In this document: positions 23,184 to 31,240 of the stretch, in pieces
Layout of the letters: each line of letters opens with the position of its first letter
Numbering within the stretch: the stretch's first letter is position 1
Source of the DNA: WHSW01 sp963767285
GTDB lineage: Bacteria; Actinomycetota; Thermoleophilia; Solirubrobacterales; 70-9
DNA length: 64,000 nt
Direction of reading: 5' to 3'
Assembly (NCBI GenBank): GCA_963767285.1
Contig: CAVYDJ010000003.1
Span: 372,001-436,000, forward strand
The notes under the pieces: model-generated
Told to the model about the DNA's origin: nothing
The model's input: only the letters and a program-made list of their open reading frames with translations
Databases searched by the model: none
Translations under genes and position numbers: made by a program

Positions 23184-23641
23184 CCGCCCGCGAAGAAGAC
23201 CAGCGGGTCGCCGCCCTCCCCGCCGGCTTCGAGCACCTCGCCGATCGCGACCTCGTGATCGCCGCCCGGGTGCAGCTCGCGCAACGCGCAGGCGACCCAG
23301 GCGACGGCGCCGTCGAGGATCGGAACCCCGGACCGCTCGCTCCAGCCCGCGTCGCGGAACTTCTCGGTGTGGGGCGCCTTCGAGGCGAACCCGCGGGCGA
23401 TCGCCTCCTGGTCACCGGCCAGGACGCTGACCCCGAAGGCACCGCCGGCGCGGAGCACATCGAGCGTCCGCGAGCCGCAGTCCAGACAGGCCAGCATGAG
23501 CGGCGGATCGAGCGAGAGCGAGGTGACAGCGTTGGCGGTCGCCCCCGCCGGGCCCTCGGATCCGGCGGCCGTGACCACGGTCACCGCGCTCGGGGCGAGC
23601 GCCATCACGCTGCGTAGCTGGTCGGGTGTCGGCGCGGGCAC
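23165..23641 (-). CDS. flavin reductase-like (FMN-binding) protein
   Basis: This 158-residue protein of the flavin reductase/HpaC split-barrel family has ALAPSAVTVVTA at the N-terminus, then ATANAVTSLSLDPPLMLACL and FGVSVLAGDQEAIARGFA, the flavin-contact segments. It reduces FMN or FAD with NAD(P)H to feed a monooxygenase, but no monooxygenase is adjacent. The GTG at 23641 (VPAPTPDQLRSV) is the only standard start near the conserved N-terminus. It is divergent from the cytochrome gene with 27 nt between starts. Confidence 0.85.
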   Translation of the reverse strand: MPAPTPDQLRSVMALAPSAVTVVTAAGSEGPAGATANAVTSLSLDPPLMLACLDCGSRTLDVLRAGGAFGVSVLAGDQEAIARGFASKAPHTEKFRDAGWSERSGVPILDGAVAWVACALRELHPGGDHEVAIGEVLEAGGEGGDPLVFFAGGYRPLD

Positions 23642-23668
23642 TGGGTCGAAAAGTATGATGCCGCCGCG

Positions 23669-24097
23669 GTGCGACCCCTTCTCGCCCTCACAGTTGCGAT
23701 CGTCGCTGCGCTGGCCTTTGCGGCCTGCGGCACCGAGGGCATCCAGCTTGCGGACGACGATCCCAACTACGACGGGGCGGTGCTGTTCTCCGAGCGCTGC
23801 GGCGGCTGCCACACGCTGACCGCCGCCGGCACCCAGGGCTCGGCCAACCGCCAGCTCCGCAATCAGGGACCGAACCTGGACGAACGGGTCGAGAGCTCGG
23901 AGGACGTGATCTACGCGATCCGCAACGGCGGCTTCTCGGGCGCGATCATGCCGCAGAACATCCTCGTCGGCGACGAGGCGCAGGCGGTCGCCGATTTCGT
24001 CGCCGAGTACTCGGGCACCGAGATTGATCGCCCGGTTCAGCCCGGCGACGCGAGCGAGCTCCAGTCGGACGAGGAAGCGGCCGCCGCCGGCGGCTAG
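23669..24097 (+). CDS. lipoprotein-type monoheme c-type cytochrome
   Basis: This 142-residue protein has a signal peptide with a lipobox (LAFAACGTEG, Cys about 20), so it is probably anchored to the outside of the membrane. The heme site is CGGCH (about 44-48) and the likely Met ligand is in AIMPQNIL (about 95). A Glu/Ala-rich tail follows. It would pass electrons in the aerobic chain. A TATGAT box 9 nt before the GTG may be its -10 element, giving a leaderless or near-leaderless message. Confidence 0.88.
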   Translation: MRPLLALTVAIVAALAFAACGTEGIQLADDDPNYDGAVLFSERCGGCHTLTAAGTQGSANRQLRNQGPNLDERVESSEDVIYAIRNGGFSGAIMPQNILVGDEAQAVADFVAEYSGTEIDRPVQPGDASELQSDEEAAAAGG

Positions 24098-24115
24098 CCC
24101 TCGGACGCGCGCACG

Positions 24116-25381
24116 GTGCTCGACCTCCGCGCGATCCGTGAGGACCCCGAGCCGGCCCGCGCCGCGCTCGCCCGCCGCGGTGCCGCGGAGCAGCTCGACG
24201 AGCTGCTGACGCTCGACGCACGACGACGCGAGCTGCTGCCCGAGGTCGAGGGGCGCCGGGCTGCCCAGAACGCGGCGTCGGACGAGATCGCGACCGCGAA
24301 GCGCGAGGGCGGCGACGCGAGCGAGGTGATCGAGCGGATGAAGGCGGTCTCCGCCGAGCTGAAGACGATGCAGGCCGAGCTGACCGAGGTCGAGGAGCGC
24401 CGCGACGCGCTCGCCGGAACGCTGCCCAACATCCCTCACCCGGACGCCCCGGAGGGTGGCGAGGACGACGCGGTCACGCTCCGCGAGGTCGGCGAGCCGC
24501 CGAGCTTCGATTTCGAGGTCCGCGACCACCTCGACCTCGGCCTCGAGCACGGCTGGATCGAGATGGAGAAGGCGGCCGAGGCCTCGGGCTCGCGGTTCGC
24601 CTACCTGCTCGGCGACCTGGTGATGGTGGAGCTGGCGCTGATCCGGCTCGCCGTCGACATGGTGCGTGCCGAGGGCTTCGAGCCCGTGGTGCCTCCCGTC
24701 CTGGTCCGCGAGGGCCCGCTGCGGGGGACCGGGTTCTTCCCCGGCGAGCGGGAGATGATCTACGAGGTCGAGCGCGACGAGCTGTTCCTGGTCGGGACCT
24801 CGGAGGTCTCACTGGCCGCGCTGCACGCGGACGAGATCCTCGAGGCGGCAGACGTCCCGCGCCGCTACGCCGGGATCTCCACCTGCTTCCGGCGCGAGTC
24901 CGGGGCGGGCGGCAAGGACACCCGCGGGATCTTCCGCGTCCATCAGTTCGACAAGGTCGAGATGTTCTCGTTCGTGCGCCCGGAGGACTCGACCGCCGAG
25001 CACGAGCGCATCCTCGCGATCGAGGAGCGGATCCTCGGCGCGCTCGAGATCCCCTACCGCGTGGTCGACATCGCGCTCGGCGACCTCGGCGCTCCGGCGG
25101 CCCGCAAGTTCGACTGCGAGGCCTGGATCCCGAGCCAGGGCCGTTACCGCGAGCTGACCTCGTGCTCGAACACGACCGATTACCAGGCCCGCAGACTCGG
25201 CGCGCGCTTCCGGCCGGAGCCGGAGGCGCCCCCCGAGGTTCTTCATACGCTGAACGGGACGGCGGTCGCCGTCAGCCGCACCCTGATCGCGCTGATCGAG
25301 AACGGCCAGCGGGCGGACGGGTCAGTCCGGCTGCCGGCCGCGCTGGTTGCGGCCGGGGCGCCGGAGCTGATCGGGGCCTAG
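24116..25381 (+). CDS. serS: seryl-tRNA synthetase
   Basis: This 421-residue class II synthetase charges tRNA-Ser. The N-terminal long coiled-coil arm (about 30-100) is followed by motif 2 (FRRESGAGGKDTRGIFRVHQ, about 260-280) and motif 3 (NGTAVAVSRTLIALIENGQ, about 378-396). The serine pocket is around TSCSNTTDYQARRL. It starts with GTG 18 nt after the cytochrome stop, so may be co-transcribed with it. Length and motifs are normal. Confidence 0.97.
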   Translation: MLDLRAIREDPEPARAALARRGAAEQLDELLTLDARRRELLPEVEGRRAAQNAASDEIATAKREGGDASEVIERMKAVSAELKTMQAELTEVEERRDALAGTLPNIPHPDAPEGGEDDAVTLREVGEPPSFDFEVRDHLDLGLEHGWIEMEKAAEASGSRFAYLLGDLVMVELALIRLAVDMVRAEGFEPVVPPVLVREGPLRGTGFFPGEREMIYEVERDELFLVGTSEVSLAALHADEILEAADVPRRYAGISTCFRRESGAGGKDTRGIFRVHQFDKVEMFSFVRPEDSTAEHERILAIEERILGALEIPYRVVDIALGDLGAPAARKFDCEAWIPSQGRYRELTSCSNTTDYQARRLGARFRPEPEAPPEVLHTLNGTAVAVSRTLIALIENGQRADGSVRLPAALVAAGAPELIGA

Positions 25382-25779
25382 CTCTCGTCCTTCGGGTCGA
25401 AGTCCAGCGAGCAGCTGTTGATGCAGTAGCGCAGCCCGGTCGGGTTCGGCCCGTCGTCGAAGACGTGGCCGAGGTGGCCGCCGCAGCGCTTGCAGACGAC
25501 CTCGGTGCGCTTCATGAACAGGCTGTTGTCCGGCCGGCTCTCGACCGTCTCGTGATCCATCGGGTCGAAGAAGCTCGGCCAGCCGGTGCCGGAATCGAAC
25601 TTCGTGTCCGAGTCGAACAGCTCGGCGCCGCAGCCCTTGCAGCGGTACACGCCGTCTTCGTGGTTGTCCCAGTAATCACCGGTGAAGGCGCGCTCGGTGC
25701 CCTGCTCGCGGAGCACGTGATACTCCTCGGGCGAAAGCTCCGCCTTCCACTCGGCCTCCGTCTTTTCGACCTTCTCCAT
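25378..25779 (-). CDS. msrB: peptide methionine-R-sulfoxide reductase B
   Basis: This 133-residue enzyme repairs R-methionine sulfoxide in proteins with thioredoxin. It has the structural zinc site (CKGCG and CKRCGGHLGH), the substrate motif SGTGWPSFF and the catalytic Cys in RYCINSCSLDF. The ATG at 25779 is chosen over a GTG three bases upstream because AGGAGA sits at proper distance from it. The stop overlaps the serS stop region on the opposite strand by 4 nt. Confidence 0.95.
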   Translation of the reverse strand: MEKVEKTEAEWKAELSPEEYHVLREQGTERAFTGDYWDNHEDGVYRCKGCGAELFDSDTKFDSGTGWPSFFDPMDHETVESRPDNSLFMKRTEVVCKRCGGHLGHVFDDGPNPTGLRYCINSCSLDFDPKDES

Positions 25780-25805
25780 CACTTGTCTCCTAGGTTAGTG
25801 CGCTG

Positions 25806-26597
25806 ATGTCCTCTGCCTTTTATGTCCCCGATGGGGGTGAATTCGTTTCATCGGAGCTCACCCGTGGGCCGTGGGATCCGGGCGCCCAGCACGCCGGGCC
25901 GCCCGCGGCGTTGATCGCGCGCGAGCTGGAGCGCGCCACGCCGGCGGGATGGTTCCTTGGCAGGGTCACCTTCGAGGTCCTCCGCCCGGTGCCGATCGCT
26001 CCACTCCGCGTGGAGACGCAGGTCCTGCGGCCGGGGCGCTCGGTCGAGTTGCTTGGCGCCACTCTGCGCGACCGTTCCGGCGAGGCGCTGGTCCGGGCCT
26101 CGGCCTGGCGGCTGGCCGAGCGCGAGACCGAGATCCCGTCCGGACTGCCGTGTCCCAAGCCGCTTCCGGGCCCCGACGAGGCCGAGGAGAAGCCGTTCTT
26201 CGACACCGGCTGGGACGTCGGGTACCACACGGCGATGGAGTACCGGTTCGTCGCCGGCTCGTTCCGCGAGCTCGGCCCGGCCACCGTCTGGATGCGGATG
26301 CGCCAGCCGCTGGTCGCCGGCGAGGAGCCGAGCCCGCTGCAGCGCGTGCTCGCCGCCGCCGACTCGGGGAACGGGGTCAGCGCCACCCTCGACCTCGCGC
26401 GTTACATCTTCATCAACGTGGACCTCACGGTCCACCTGCACCGGCTGCCGGAAGGGGAGTGGGTCTGTCTCGACGCGATCACGCTGCCGGAGCCGAACGG
26501 CGTCGGGATGTCGGACACGGCGCTGCACGACGAGCGGGGCCAGATCGGGCGGGCGCTGCAGACTTTGCTCGTCCGCGCACGCGAAATTTCCGATTAG
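25806..26597 (+). CDS. acyl-CoA thioesterase-like double-hotdog protein
   Basis: This 263-residue protein has two hotdog halves. The first contains HAGPPAALIARELERATP (about 30-47), where a His-Gly-Gly-type turn contacts CoA, and FLGRVTFEVLRPVPIAPL. The second contains ADSGNGVSATLDLARYIFIN. It matches TesB/4HBT_3-like thioesterase proteins. The substrate is unknown. It is divergent from msrB with only 26 nt between starts. Confidence 0.78.
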   Translation: MSSAFYVPDGGEFVSSELTRGPWDPGAQHAGPPAALIARELERATPAGWFLGRVTFEVLRPVPIAPLRVETQVLRPGRSVELLGATLRDRSGEALVRASAWRLAERETEIPSGLPCPKPLPGPDEAEEKPFFDTGWDVGYHTAMEYRFVAGSFRELGPATVWMRMRQPLVAGEEPSPLQRVLAAADSGNGVSATLDLARYIFINVDLTVHLHRLPEGEWVCLDAITLPEPNGVGMSDTALHDERGQIGRALQTLLVRAREISD

Positions 26598-26646
26598 TGC
26601 CTGCTGCCACCCAATCGGGTGGGCGGCGGTAGGCTTTGCCGGGGTC

Positions 26647-27285
26647 ATGGGGTCTATCAGCATCGTGCTAGCGGACGATCACGCAGTGGTGCGCAGCGCC
26701 CTGCGTTTGCTTCTCGACGCCGAGGAGGACTTCGAGGTCGTCGCGGAGGCCGGCGACATCGGAGAGGCGGTCCGCTACACGCGCGGCCACAAGCCCGACG
26801 TCCTGATCCTCGACCTCAACATGCCCGGGGGCCCGAGCATCGGGGCCGTACCGGAGCTCCGCGATGCCTCGTCGGGGACCGGCATCGTGGTCCTGACGAT
26901 GGAGACCGAGCCCGCGTTCGCCCGTCAGGCGCTGCTGACCGGCGTGCTCGGCTACGTCCTCAAGGAGGCCGTCGACGAGGAGCTGGTCACCGCCGTGCGC
27001 CTTGCCGCCGACGGACGCACCTACCTGCAGCCGGAGCTCGGCGCGAAGCTCGCCGCGGACCCCGGCGAGACACCCGACGGACTCTCGGATCGCGAGCTCG
27101 ACGTGCTGCGGTTGATCGCGCTCGGCCATACCAACTCCGAGATCGCCGACGAGCTCTTCCTGAGCGTCCGCACGGTCGAGTCCCATCGCGCCCACATCCA
27201 GCAGAAGCTGCAGCTCACCAAGCGCTCCGAGCTGGTCCGTTACGCCCTCGGCCGCGGACTGCTCGAGGCCGCCGAGTCCGGCTGA
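26647..27285 (+). CDS. NarL/FixJ-type response regulator
   Basis: This 212-residue regulator has a receiver domain (LADDHAVVRSAL with the acidic pair, phosphoacceptor Asp in VLILDLNMPGG about residue 56, Thr in VVLTME, Lys in YVLKEAVDEE) and a C-terminal LuxR helix-turn-helix (LSDRELDVLRLIALGHTNSE). The ATG at 26647 fits the receiver start; a longer in-frame reading overlaps the thioesterase gene and is rejected. No histidine kinase lies beside it, so it is an orphan here. Confidence 0.92.
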   Translation: MGSISIVLADDHAVVRSALRLLLDAEEDFEVVAEAGDIGEAVRYTRGHKPDVLILDLNMPGGPSIGAVPELRDASSGTGIVVLTMETEPAFARQALLTGVLGYVLKEAVDEELVTAVRLAADGRTYLQPELGAKLAADPGETPDGLSDRELDVLRLIALGHTNSEIADELFLSVRTVESHRAHIQQKLQLTKRSELVRYALGRGLLEAAESG

Positions 27286-27310
27286 CCGCCAGGCGGGGGA
27301 GAATCCCCGC

Positions 27311-27790
27311 GTGCGCAACGAGCGGATAGCCCAGCGGGCCGCACGGGCGGTCTACGGATCGATCATCGCCCTGGCCGTGATCGTCGTCCTCGACAAGGGC
27401 GGCGCCGAGGCCGACGAGGTGATTGCCGCCGTGATCGGCTCGGTGATCGCGGCCACGCTCGCCGAGCAGTACGCGGAGTACATCGCCCACGTGATCCGCG
27501 AGTGCCGGCATCTGACCCGCCCCGAGATCGTCCTACAGGCCAAGGACGGCGCCGCCGGCGCGCTCGCGGCGCTGGTGCCGATCCTCCCGTTCCTCGCCGT
27601 CCAGTTCAACTGGATCGAGACTCCGACCGCCTATGAGATCGCTCCCTGGCTCGGCCTCGGCGTGATCGGGTTCTACTCGCTGGTGGCCAATCGCGAGGCG
27701 GGCCTGCGCGGGGGCACGAACCTTGCGGTGACCGCCGTCGCCGTCGCGATCGGGGTGACCCTGATCGTGATCAAGACGATCACGCACTAG
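27311..27790 (+). CDS. membrane protein of unknown function
   Basis: This 159-residue protein has about five hydrophobic segments (SIIALAVIVVLDKGG, VIAAVIGSVIAATLAEQYAE, ALAALVPILPFLAV, APWLGLGVIGFYSLVA, NLAVTAVAVAIGVTLIVI). Segment order and the AEQYAEYIAHVIRE helix resemble small VIT-like or Fluc-like helical bundles, but I cannot assign a family. The GTG start is 26 nt after the response regulator, same direction. Confidence 0.7.
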   Translation: MRNERIAQRAARAVYGSIIALAVIVVLDKGGAEADEVIAAVIGSVIAATLAEQYAEYIAHVIRECRHLTRPEIVLQAKDGAAGALAALVPILPFLAVQFNWIETPTAYEIAPWLGLGVIGFYSLVANREAGLRGGTNLAVTAVAVAIGVTLIVIKTITH

Positions 27791-27829
27791 GCAATAGAGT
27801 CGGGCCTCTCACTCGAAAGGAGATTCGCG

Positions 27830-28189
27830 ATGGGATTCATGGACAAGCTGAAGGGGGCCGCGGAGTCGGTCCAGGCGCAGACGAGCAAGGTCGGGGTCGG
27901 CGCCGACCGCGGCCAGATGGACCTCGCCAACCGGGCGAAGAAGCTGATGAACTCGGGCGTCGACACGCCGGCGACGATCGACTCGATGGAGCCGACGGGT
28001 GCCACCGACACGCCGGGCGGCGCCGAGAACGTGATCACGGTGACCGCGAATCCGGGCGGCGCCGAGGCTCGCCAGCTGACCTTCAACCAGTACATCTACC
28101 CGGCCGCCCCGTTCAGCGTGGGCGATTCGGTGACGCTCAAGGTCGATCCGGACGATCCGAGCGTCGCGATGATCTTCAACAAGGCCTGA
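27830..28189 (+). CDS. small conserved-looking protein of unknown function
   Basis: This 119-residue protein is preceded by a strong ribosome-binding site (GAAAGGAGATTCGCG). Residues 1-45 are a charged, probably helical segment (MDKLKGAAESVQAQTSKVGV). Residues 50-115 look like a small beta domain (VITVTANPGGAEARQLTFNQ, FSVGDSVTLKVDPDDPSVAM) of OB- or DUF3592-like character. No signal peptide. Its stop overlaps the next start (TGATG), which ties the two unknown proteins together. Confidence 0.7.
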   Translation: MGFMDKLKGAAESVQAQTSKVGVGADRGQMDLANRAKKLMNSGVDTPATIDSMEPTGATDTPGGAENVITVTANPGGAEARQLTFNQYIYPAAPFSVGDSVTLKVDPDDPSVAMIFNKA

Positions 28190-29583
28190 TGCCGAGGCCC
28201 GGGCGCGGCGGAGGGGAACGGGGGGATCGCGGCCGGGAGCCCGGGCGTGATCGCGCGCGCGGGCAGGGCGGGGGGGAACGGCACGACCGCGGCGGCGACC
28301 GCCAGCAGCCCGAGGGGCGCAAACCGGAGCCCGAGGCCCAGCGCTCCGAGCCCGAGCGCCAGGGTCGCCCGGCGCAGGGCCAGCGGCCCCGGGACGAACG
28401 TCGCCCGCAGGCCGCGGAAAAAAAGCCCGAACGCGAGCGGGAGCGCAACCGGCCAGATCGCCAGGGCGCGCCCGATCGCGTGCGACCGGGCGGCCAGCGC
28501 GCCGGCCACCGCGAGGATCCCGCCGCCGACGATGGCCCCGCCGGTCCGCAGCCGACCGCGATCGCGGTCGGCACGACGCAGAACAAGCCGGAGCTGGTTG
28601 AAACGCTCCCGATCGCGACGGCGCCCGGCTCGACCCGCGTCGTGCTGTCGCTCGGGCCGCAGACCAAGTCCGAGGCGCCGCTGCCCGAGCTCGCGGGCGG
28701 CGACCGGCTGCTCGCCTTCGCCGAGCTCGAGCTGACGACCGACGCCGAGGACCCGAACCACCCGGGCCTGATCGGCAATGCCTACTCCTACGCCCCCAAC
28801 GTCACCGCGACCCTGGTCCTCGCGGCGAGCCCCGACGCGGTCGACGGAATCGAGCTCTCCAACTCGCCGTGGACCCAGGTCGTCACCCACCAGCGCCACC
28901 ACGCGGTCGTCACCTTCGGGGACGCCGAGAAGCGGCTTCCCCGGGATTGGGAGGGTCCGGCCTACGTCAATCTGGTGGTCGACGCCAGCCACCCCGAGGC
29001 CAAGCCCGGCGACGTGCTGTTGGTCGGGCAGAACGAGAAGACGCCGACCGTGGTCCAGGACATGGCCGGGATCCGGGTCGTGCGGTTCCGCCCCGGGGAC
29101 GCTCCCGAGCCCGCCCGGGAGAGCCAGACCTCCTGCCTGTGCGCCGGCATCCCGATCGCCAAGCGCGAGACGGTCGTCCTCTCCCACGAGATCGCCGACC
29201 TGCAGCCGGGGGAACAGCTGCTCGTCCGCGCCCGCCTGGTCACCGATGCGGCGGGCCTCGCCGCGCCGGCGCGGATCTCGACCCGCCTCTTCTTCGCCGA
29301 CGGCCCCGATCAGACCGAGCCGGGCGGGGCCGCCGCCGGCAGCGTCACCTGGAAGGGCCATCTCTCGAAGTTCACCGGCTTCAATTGCGTTCCCGGCGAG
29401 GGGCCACAGACGTCGAGCAAGTACGGCGTCGCGGCGGTGCGCCAGGCGCCGGGCCGCAGCCTCCACGTCAACCTGGTCGCGGTCAGCGCCGCTCCGTTCG
29501 GCGGCAACGCCCCTACGGACGAGTTGCCGATCGACACCGGCGCCAGCGCGCTCGAGATCACGCGGCTCGGCACCGCAACCTAA
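28189..29583 (+). CDS. unknown protein: Arg/Gly/Pro/Glu-rich region followed by beta-rich domain
   Basis: Residues 1-125 of this 464-residue protein are extremely rich in Arg, Gly, Pro, Glu and Gln and must be disordered and highly charged. Residues 125-464 look folded and beta-rich (TRVVLSLGPQ, LLAFAELELTTDAE, VTATLVLAASPDAVDG, CLCAGIPIAKRETVVLSHEI). There is no signal peptide. Codons end in G/C throughout, including the low-complexity part, which supports translation. The start is coupled to the previous gene. The Arg-rich part suggests nucleic-acid or polyanion contact; the start could also be internal, near 28560. Confidence 0.55.
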   Translation: MPRPGRGGGERGDRGREPGRDRARGQGGGERHDRGGDRQQPEGRKPEPEAQRSEPERQGRPAQGQRPRDERRPQAAEKKPERERERNRPDRQGAPDRVRPGGQRAGHREDPAADDGPAGPQPTAIAVGTTQNKPELVETLPIATAPGSTRVVLSLGPQTKSEAPLPELAGGDRLLAFAELELTTDAEDPNHPGLIGNAYSYAPNVTATLVLAASPDAVDGIELSNSPWTQVVTHQRHHAVVTFGDAEKRLPRDWEGPAYVNLVVDASHPEAKPGDVLLVGQNEKTPTVVQDMAGIRVVRFRPGDAPEPARESQTSCLCAGIPIAKRETVVLSHEIADLQPGEQLLVRARLVTDAAGLAAPARISTRLFFADGPDQTEPGGAAAGSVTWKGHLSKFTGFNCVPGEGPQTSSKYGVAAVRQAPGRSLHVNLVAVSAAPFGGNAPTDELPIDTGASALEITRLGTAT

Positions 29584-29607
29584 GGGGGTCAGACCCCCCT
29601 TTAGGTT
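29577..29607. repeat. extended GGGGGTC-GACCCCC palindrome between convergent genes
   Basis: The palindrome reads AACCTAAGGGGGTC, A, then GACCCCCCTTTAGGTT, giving 14-16-nt arms with a small bulge. It begins within the stop codon of the upstream gene and ends one base before the stop of the sigma-factor gene on the other strand. Its core is the same as that at 6517-6531. It is probably a REP-like element serving as a bidirectional stop. Confidence 0.65.
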
Positions 29608-30546
29608 CTAAGCCGCGGCGCGGAAGCCGTGCAGCGAGCCGTCGGTGGCCAGGCGAGCGAGCGCCCGGGCCTCGAGCTCGCGGGCGGCGTTCTGGGTCAC
29701 GCCCAGGGCGCGCGCCGTCTCGCGGATTGAGAGCTCGGGCCGGCCACCGGTTCCGAAGCGGGCCTCGATCACCTTGCGCTCAGCATCGGGAAGCTTCGCC
29801 AGCGCCGAGTCGACGGCATCCTCCTGCTCGCGCTCGAGCACCTCGTCCTCGAGGTCGGCCGTGGCCTCCGCGTGCAGCTCGCCGAGGGTGGTGTCACCGT
29901 CGCCGACCGGCATGTCGAGGCTGGTCGTCACCCTGGTCAGGTCGCGAACCGCCATCACCTCGTCGAGCGGGAGCTTCGCCTTCTTCGCGACCTCCTCGTC
30001 GGTGGGCTCACGGTTGAGCTTCACCGCGAGCTCCGAGGTCGTGCGGTTGACCGTGCGCTCGCGTTGGGCGATGTGGGCGGGGATCCGGACCGGGCGGCCC
30101 GTGTTGTCCAGCCCGCGCTGGATCGACTGCTTGATCCACAGGACCGCGTAGGTCGAGAACTTGTAGCCACGGCGCCAGTCGAACTTCTCGGCAGCGCGGA
30201 TCAGCCCGAGCATCGCCTCCTGAACGAGGTCGCCGAGCGGCAGGCCGAAGCCCTGGTAGCGGCGGGCGAACTTGATCACCAACCGCAGGTTGGAGTTGAT
30301 CATCCGCTCCTTGGCCGCCAGGTCGCCCTTCTCGATCCGCTTCGCGAGCTCGATCTCCTCGGCGGCCGTGAGCAGGGGGTACTTCATCGCCTGGTTGATG
30401 AACAGCTGCAGGCTGTCCGTCGTCGGTTCGGCGACGGCATGGGTATCCGTGCGCTGCTGCGCCCGGTTACTTGAAGTCTGGTTGTCGTGCTCGCCGCGCT
30501 TGCGGCGTACTTGGCGCTGGTCGGCAGCGCCCCTCTGGCGAGGCAT
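29608..30546 (-). CDS. sigma-70 family RNA polymerase sigma factor (group 2-like)
   Basis: This 312-residue sigma factor has no region 1.1. It has region 1.2 (DSLQLFINQAMKYPLLTAAE), region 2 (NLRLVIKFARRYQGFGLPLG, DLVQEAMLGLIRAAEKFDWR, FSTYAVLWIKQSIQRGL), region 3, and region 4 at the C-terminus. Region 2 is close to housekeeping SigA. In region 4.2 the usual GVTRERIRQIEAKALRKLR is replaced by GVTQNAARELEARALARLA, so -35 contacts should differ. The ATG at 30546 fits GAGGGG five bases before it. It is either a group 2 factor or an unusual principal one. Confidence 0.9.
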   Translation of the reverse strand: MPRQRGAADQRQVRRKRGEHDNQTSSNRAQQRTDTHAVAEPTTDSLQLFINQAMKYPLLTAAEEIELAKRIEKGDLAAKERMINSNLRLVIKFARRYQGFGLPLGDLVQEAMLGLIRAAEKFDWRRGYKFSTYAVLWIKQSIQRGLDNTGRPVRIPAHIAQRERTVNRTTSELAVKLNREPTDEEVAKKAKLPLDEVMAVRDLTRVTTSLDMPVGDGDTTLGELHAEATADLEDEVLEREQEDAVDSALAKLPDAERKVIEARFGTGGRPELSIRETARALGVTQNAARELEARALARLATDGSLHGFRAAA

Positions 30547-30601
30547 ATTCACCCCTCGTTATTCGTTGTGTCCCCCTGTTACTGGACCCCTGGCTTCAAA
30601 A

Positions 30602-30630
30602 AGTATAGCGAAAACTAGTTGCCGGTGCAA
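30602..30630 (-). promoter_or_regulatory. sigma-70-type promoter of the sigma-factor gene
   Basis: On the minus strand TTGCAC and TATACT are separated by 17 bp, a near-consensus -35/-10 pair about 55 nt upstream of the sigma-factor start. The surrounding sequence is also the least GC-rich of the area. Directly seen; activity inferred. Confidence 0.65.
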
Positions 30631-30739
30631 GCATGCGAATTGCCCGCACGACCCGCCGCTAACCTCGCCCGTGCAAGGATGCTCCGGTAGGGGAACCGGG
30701 CTCGCTACTAACACCACCGAAGGCAGGGAGTTTCACTTG

Positions 30740-31225
30740 ATGAGCAAAGGACTCGTTGCGGCCGCGGCCGTCGGCGCGCTGCTGATCGCGGGGCCTGCGC
30801 AGGCGTCGACCGGCACCTACGCGGGCACGGTCGGCGGGACCGGCCAGTTCGCGATGGACGTGAAGATCAACAAGTTCAACATCATCACCAAGGTCAAGGA
30901 GCTGCGCGGGAAGGCCATTCCCACCCACTGCGAGATCTCGGGGGCGCAGGTCGCCAACCACACGCTCCCCACCAACCTGTCGGTGAAGACGTCGAACGGC
31001 AAGTTCGGGGGCTCGTTCACCCAGCCGACCTACGGCAATGTGAGCACGATCTCCGGCAAGATCAAGCACAAGCACGTCAGCGGCACGCTGAAGATCAACT
31101 ACCACTACGCGGCCGAAGGCGAGCTTCCGGAGGAGAACTGCGACACGGGCCCGCTCCAGTTCAACGCCAAGCTCGGTGCCCCAGACGGGACCGAAACGAC
31201 ACCGCCGGCGCGCCTCTCGCGCTAG
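30740..31225 (+). CDS. secreted small protein of unknown function
   Basis: This 161-residue protein has a clear signal peptide (MSKGLVAAAAVGALLIAGPA then QAS). The mature part is beta-rich and Lys/Gly/Ser-rich (FAMDVKINKFNIITKVKELR, HKHVSGTLKINYHYAAEG) with two Cys that could pair (about 68 and 143). GGGAG precedes the ATG. It resembles short secreted proteins common in these actinobacteria; I do not recognise a family. Confidence 0.75.
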   Translation: MSKGLVAAAAVGALLIAGPAQASTGTYAGTVGGTGQFAMDVKINKFNIITKVKELRGKAIPTHCEISGAQVANHTLPTNLSVKTSNGKFGGSFTQPTYGNVSTISGKIKHKHVSGTLKINYHYAAEGELPEENCDTGPLQFNAKLGAPDGTETTPPARLSR

Positions 31226-31240
31226 CGAGCGTGCGCCCCG

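Noticed and set aside
28096..29466. Minus-strand frame rich in Leu/Ala/Val that looks like a membrane protein
   Set aside because: Its hydrophobic character is the complement of the Arg/Glu/Gly codons on the plus strand; third-position GC and the coupled start favour the plus-strand gene.
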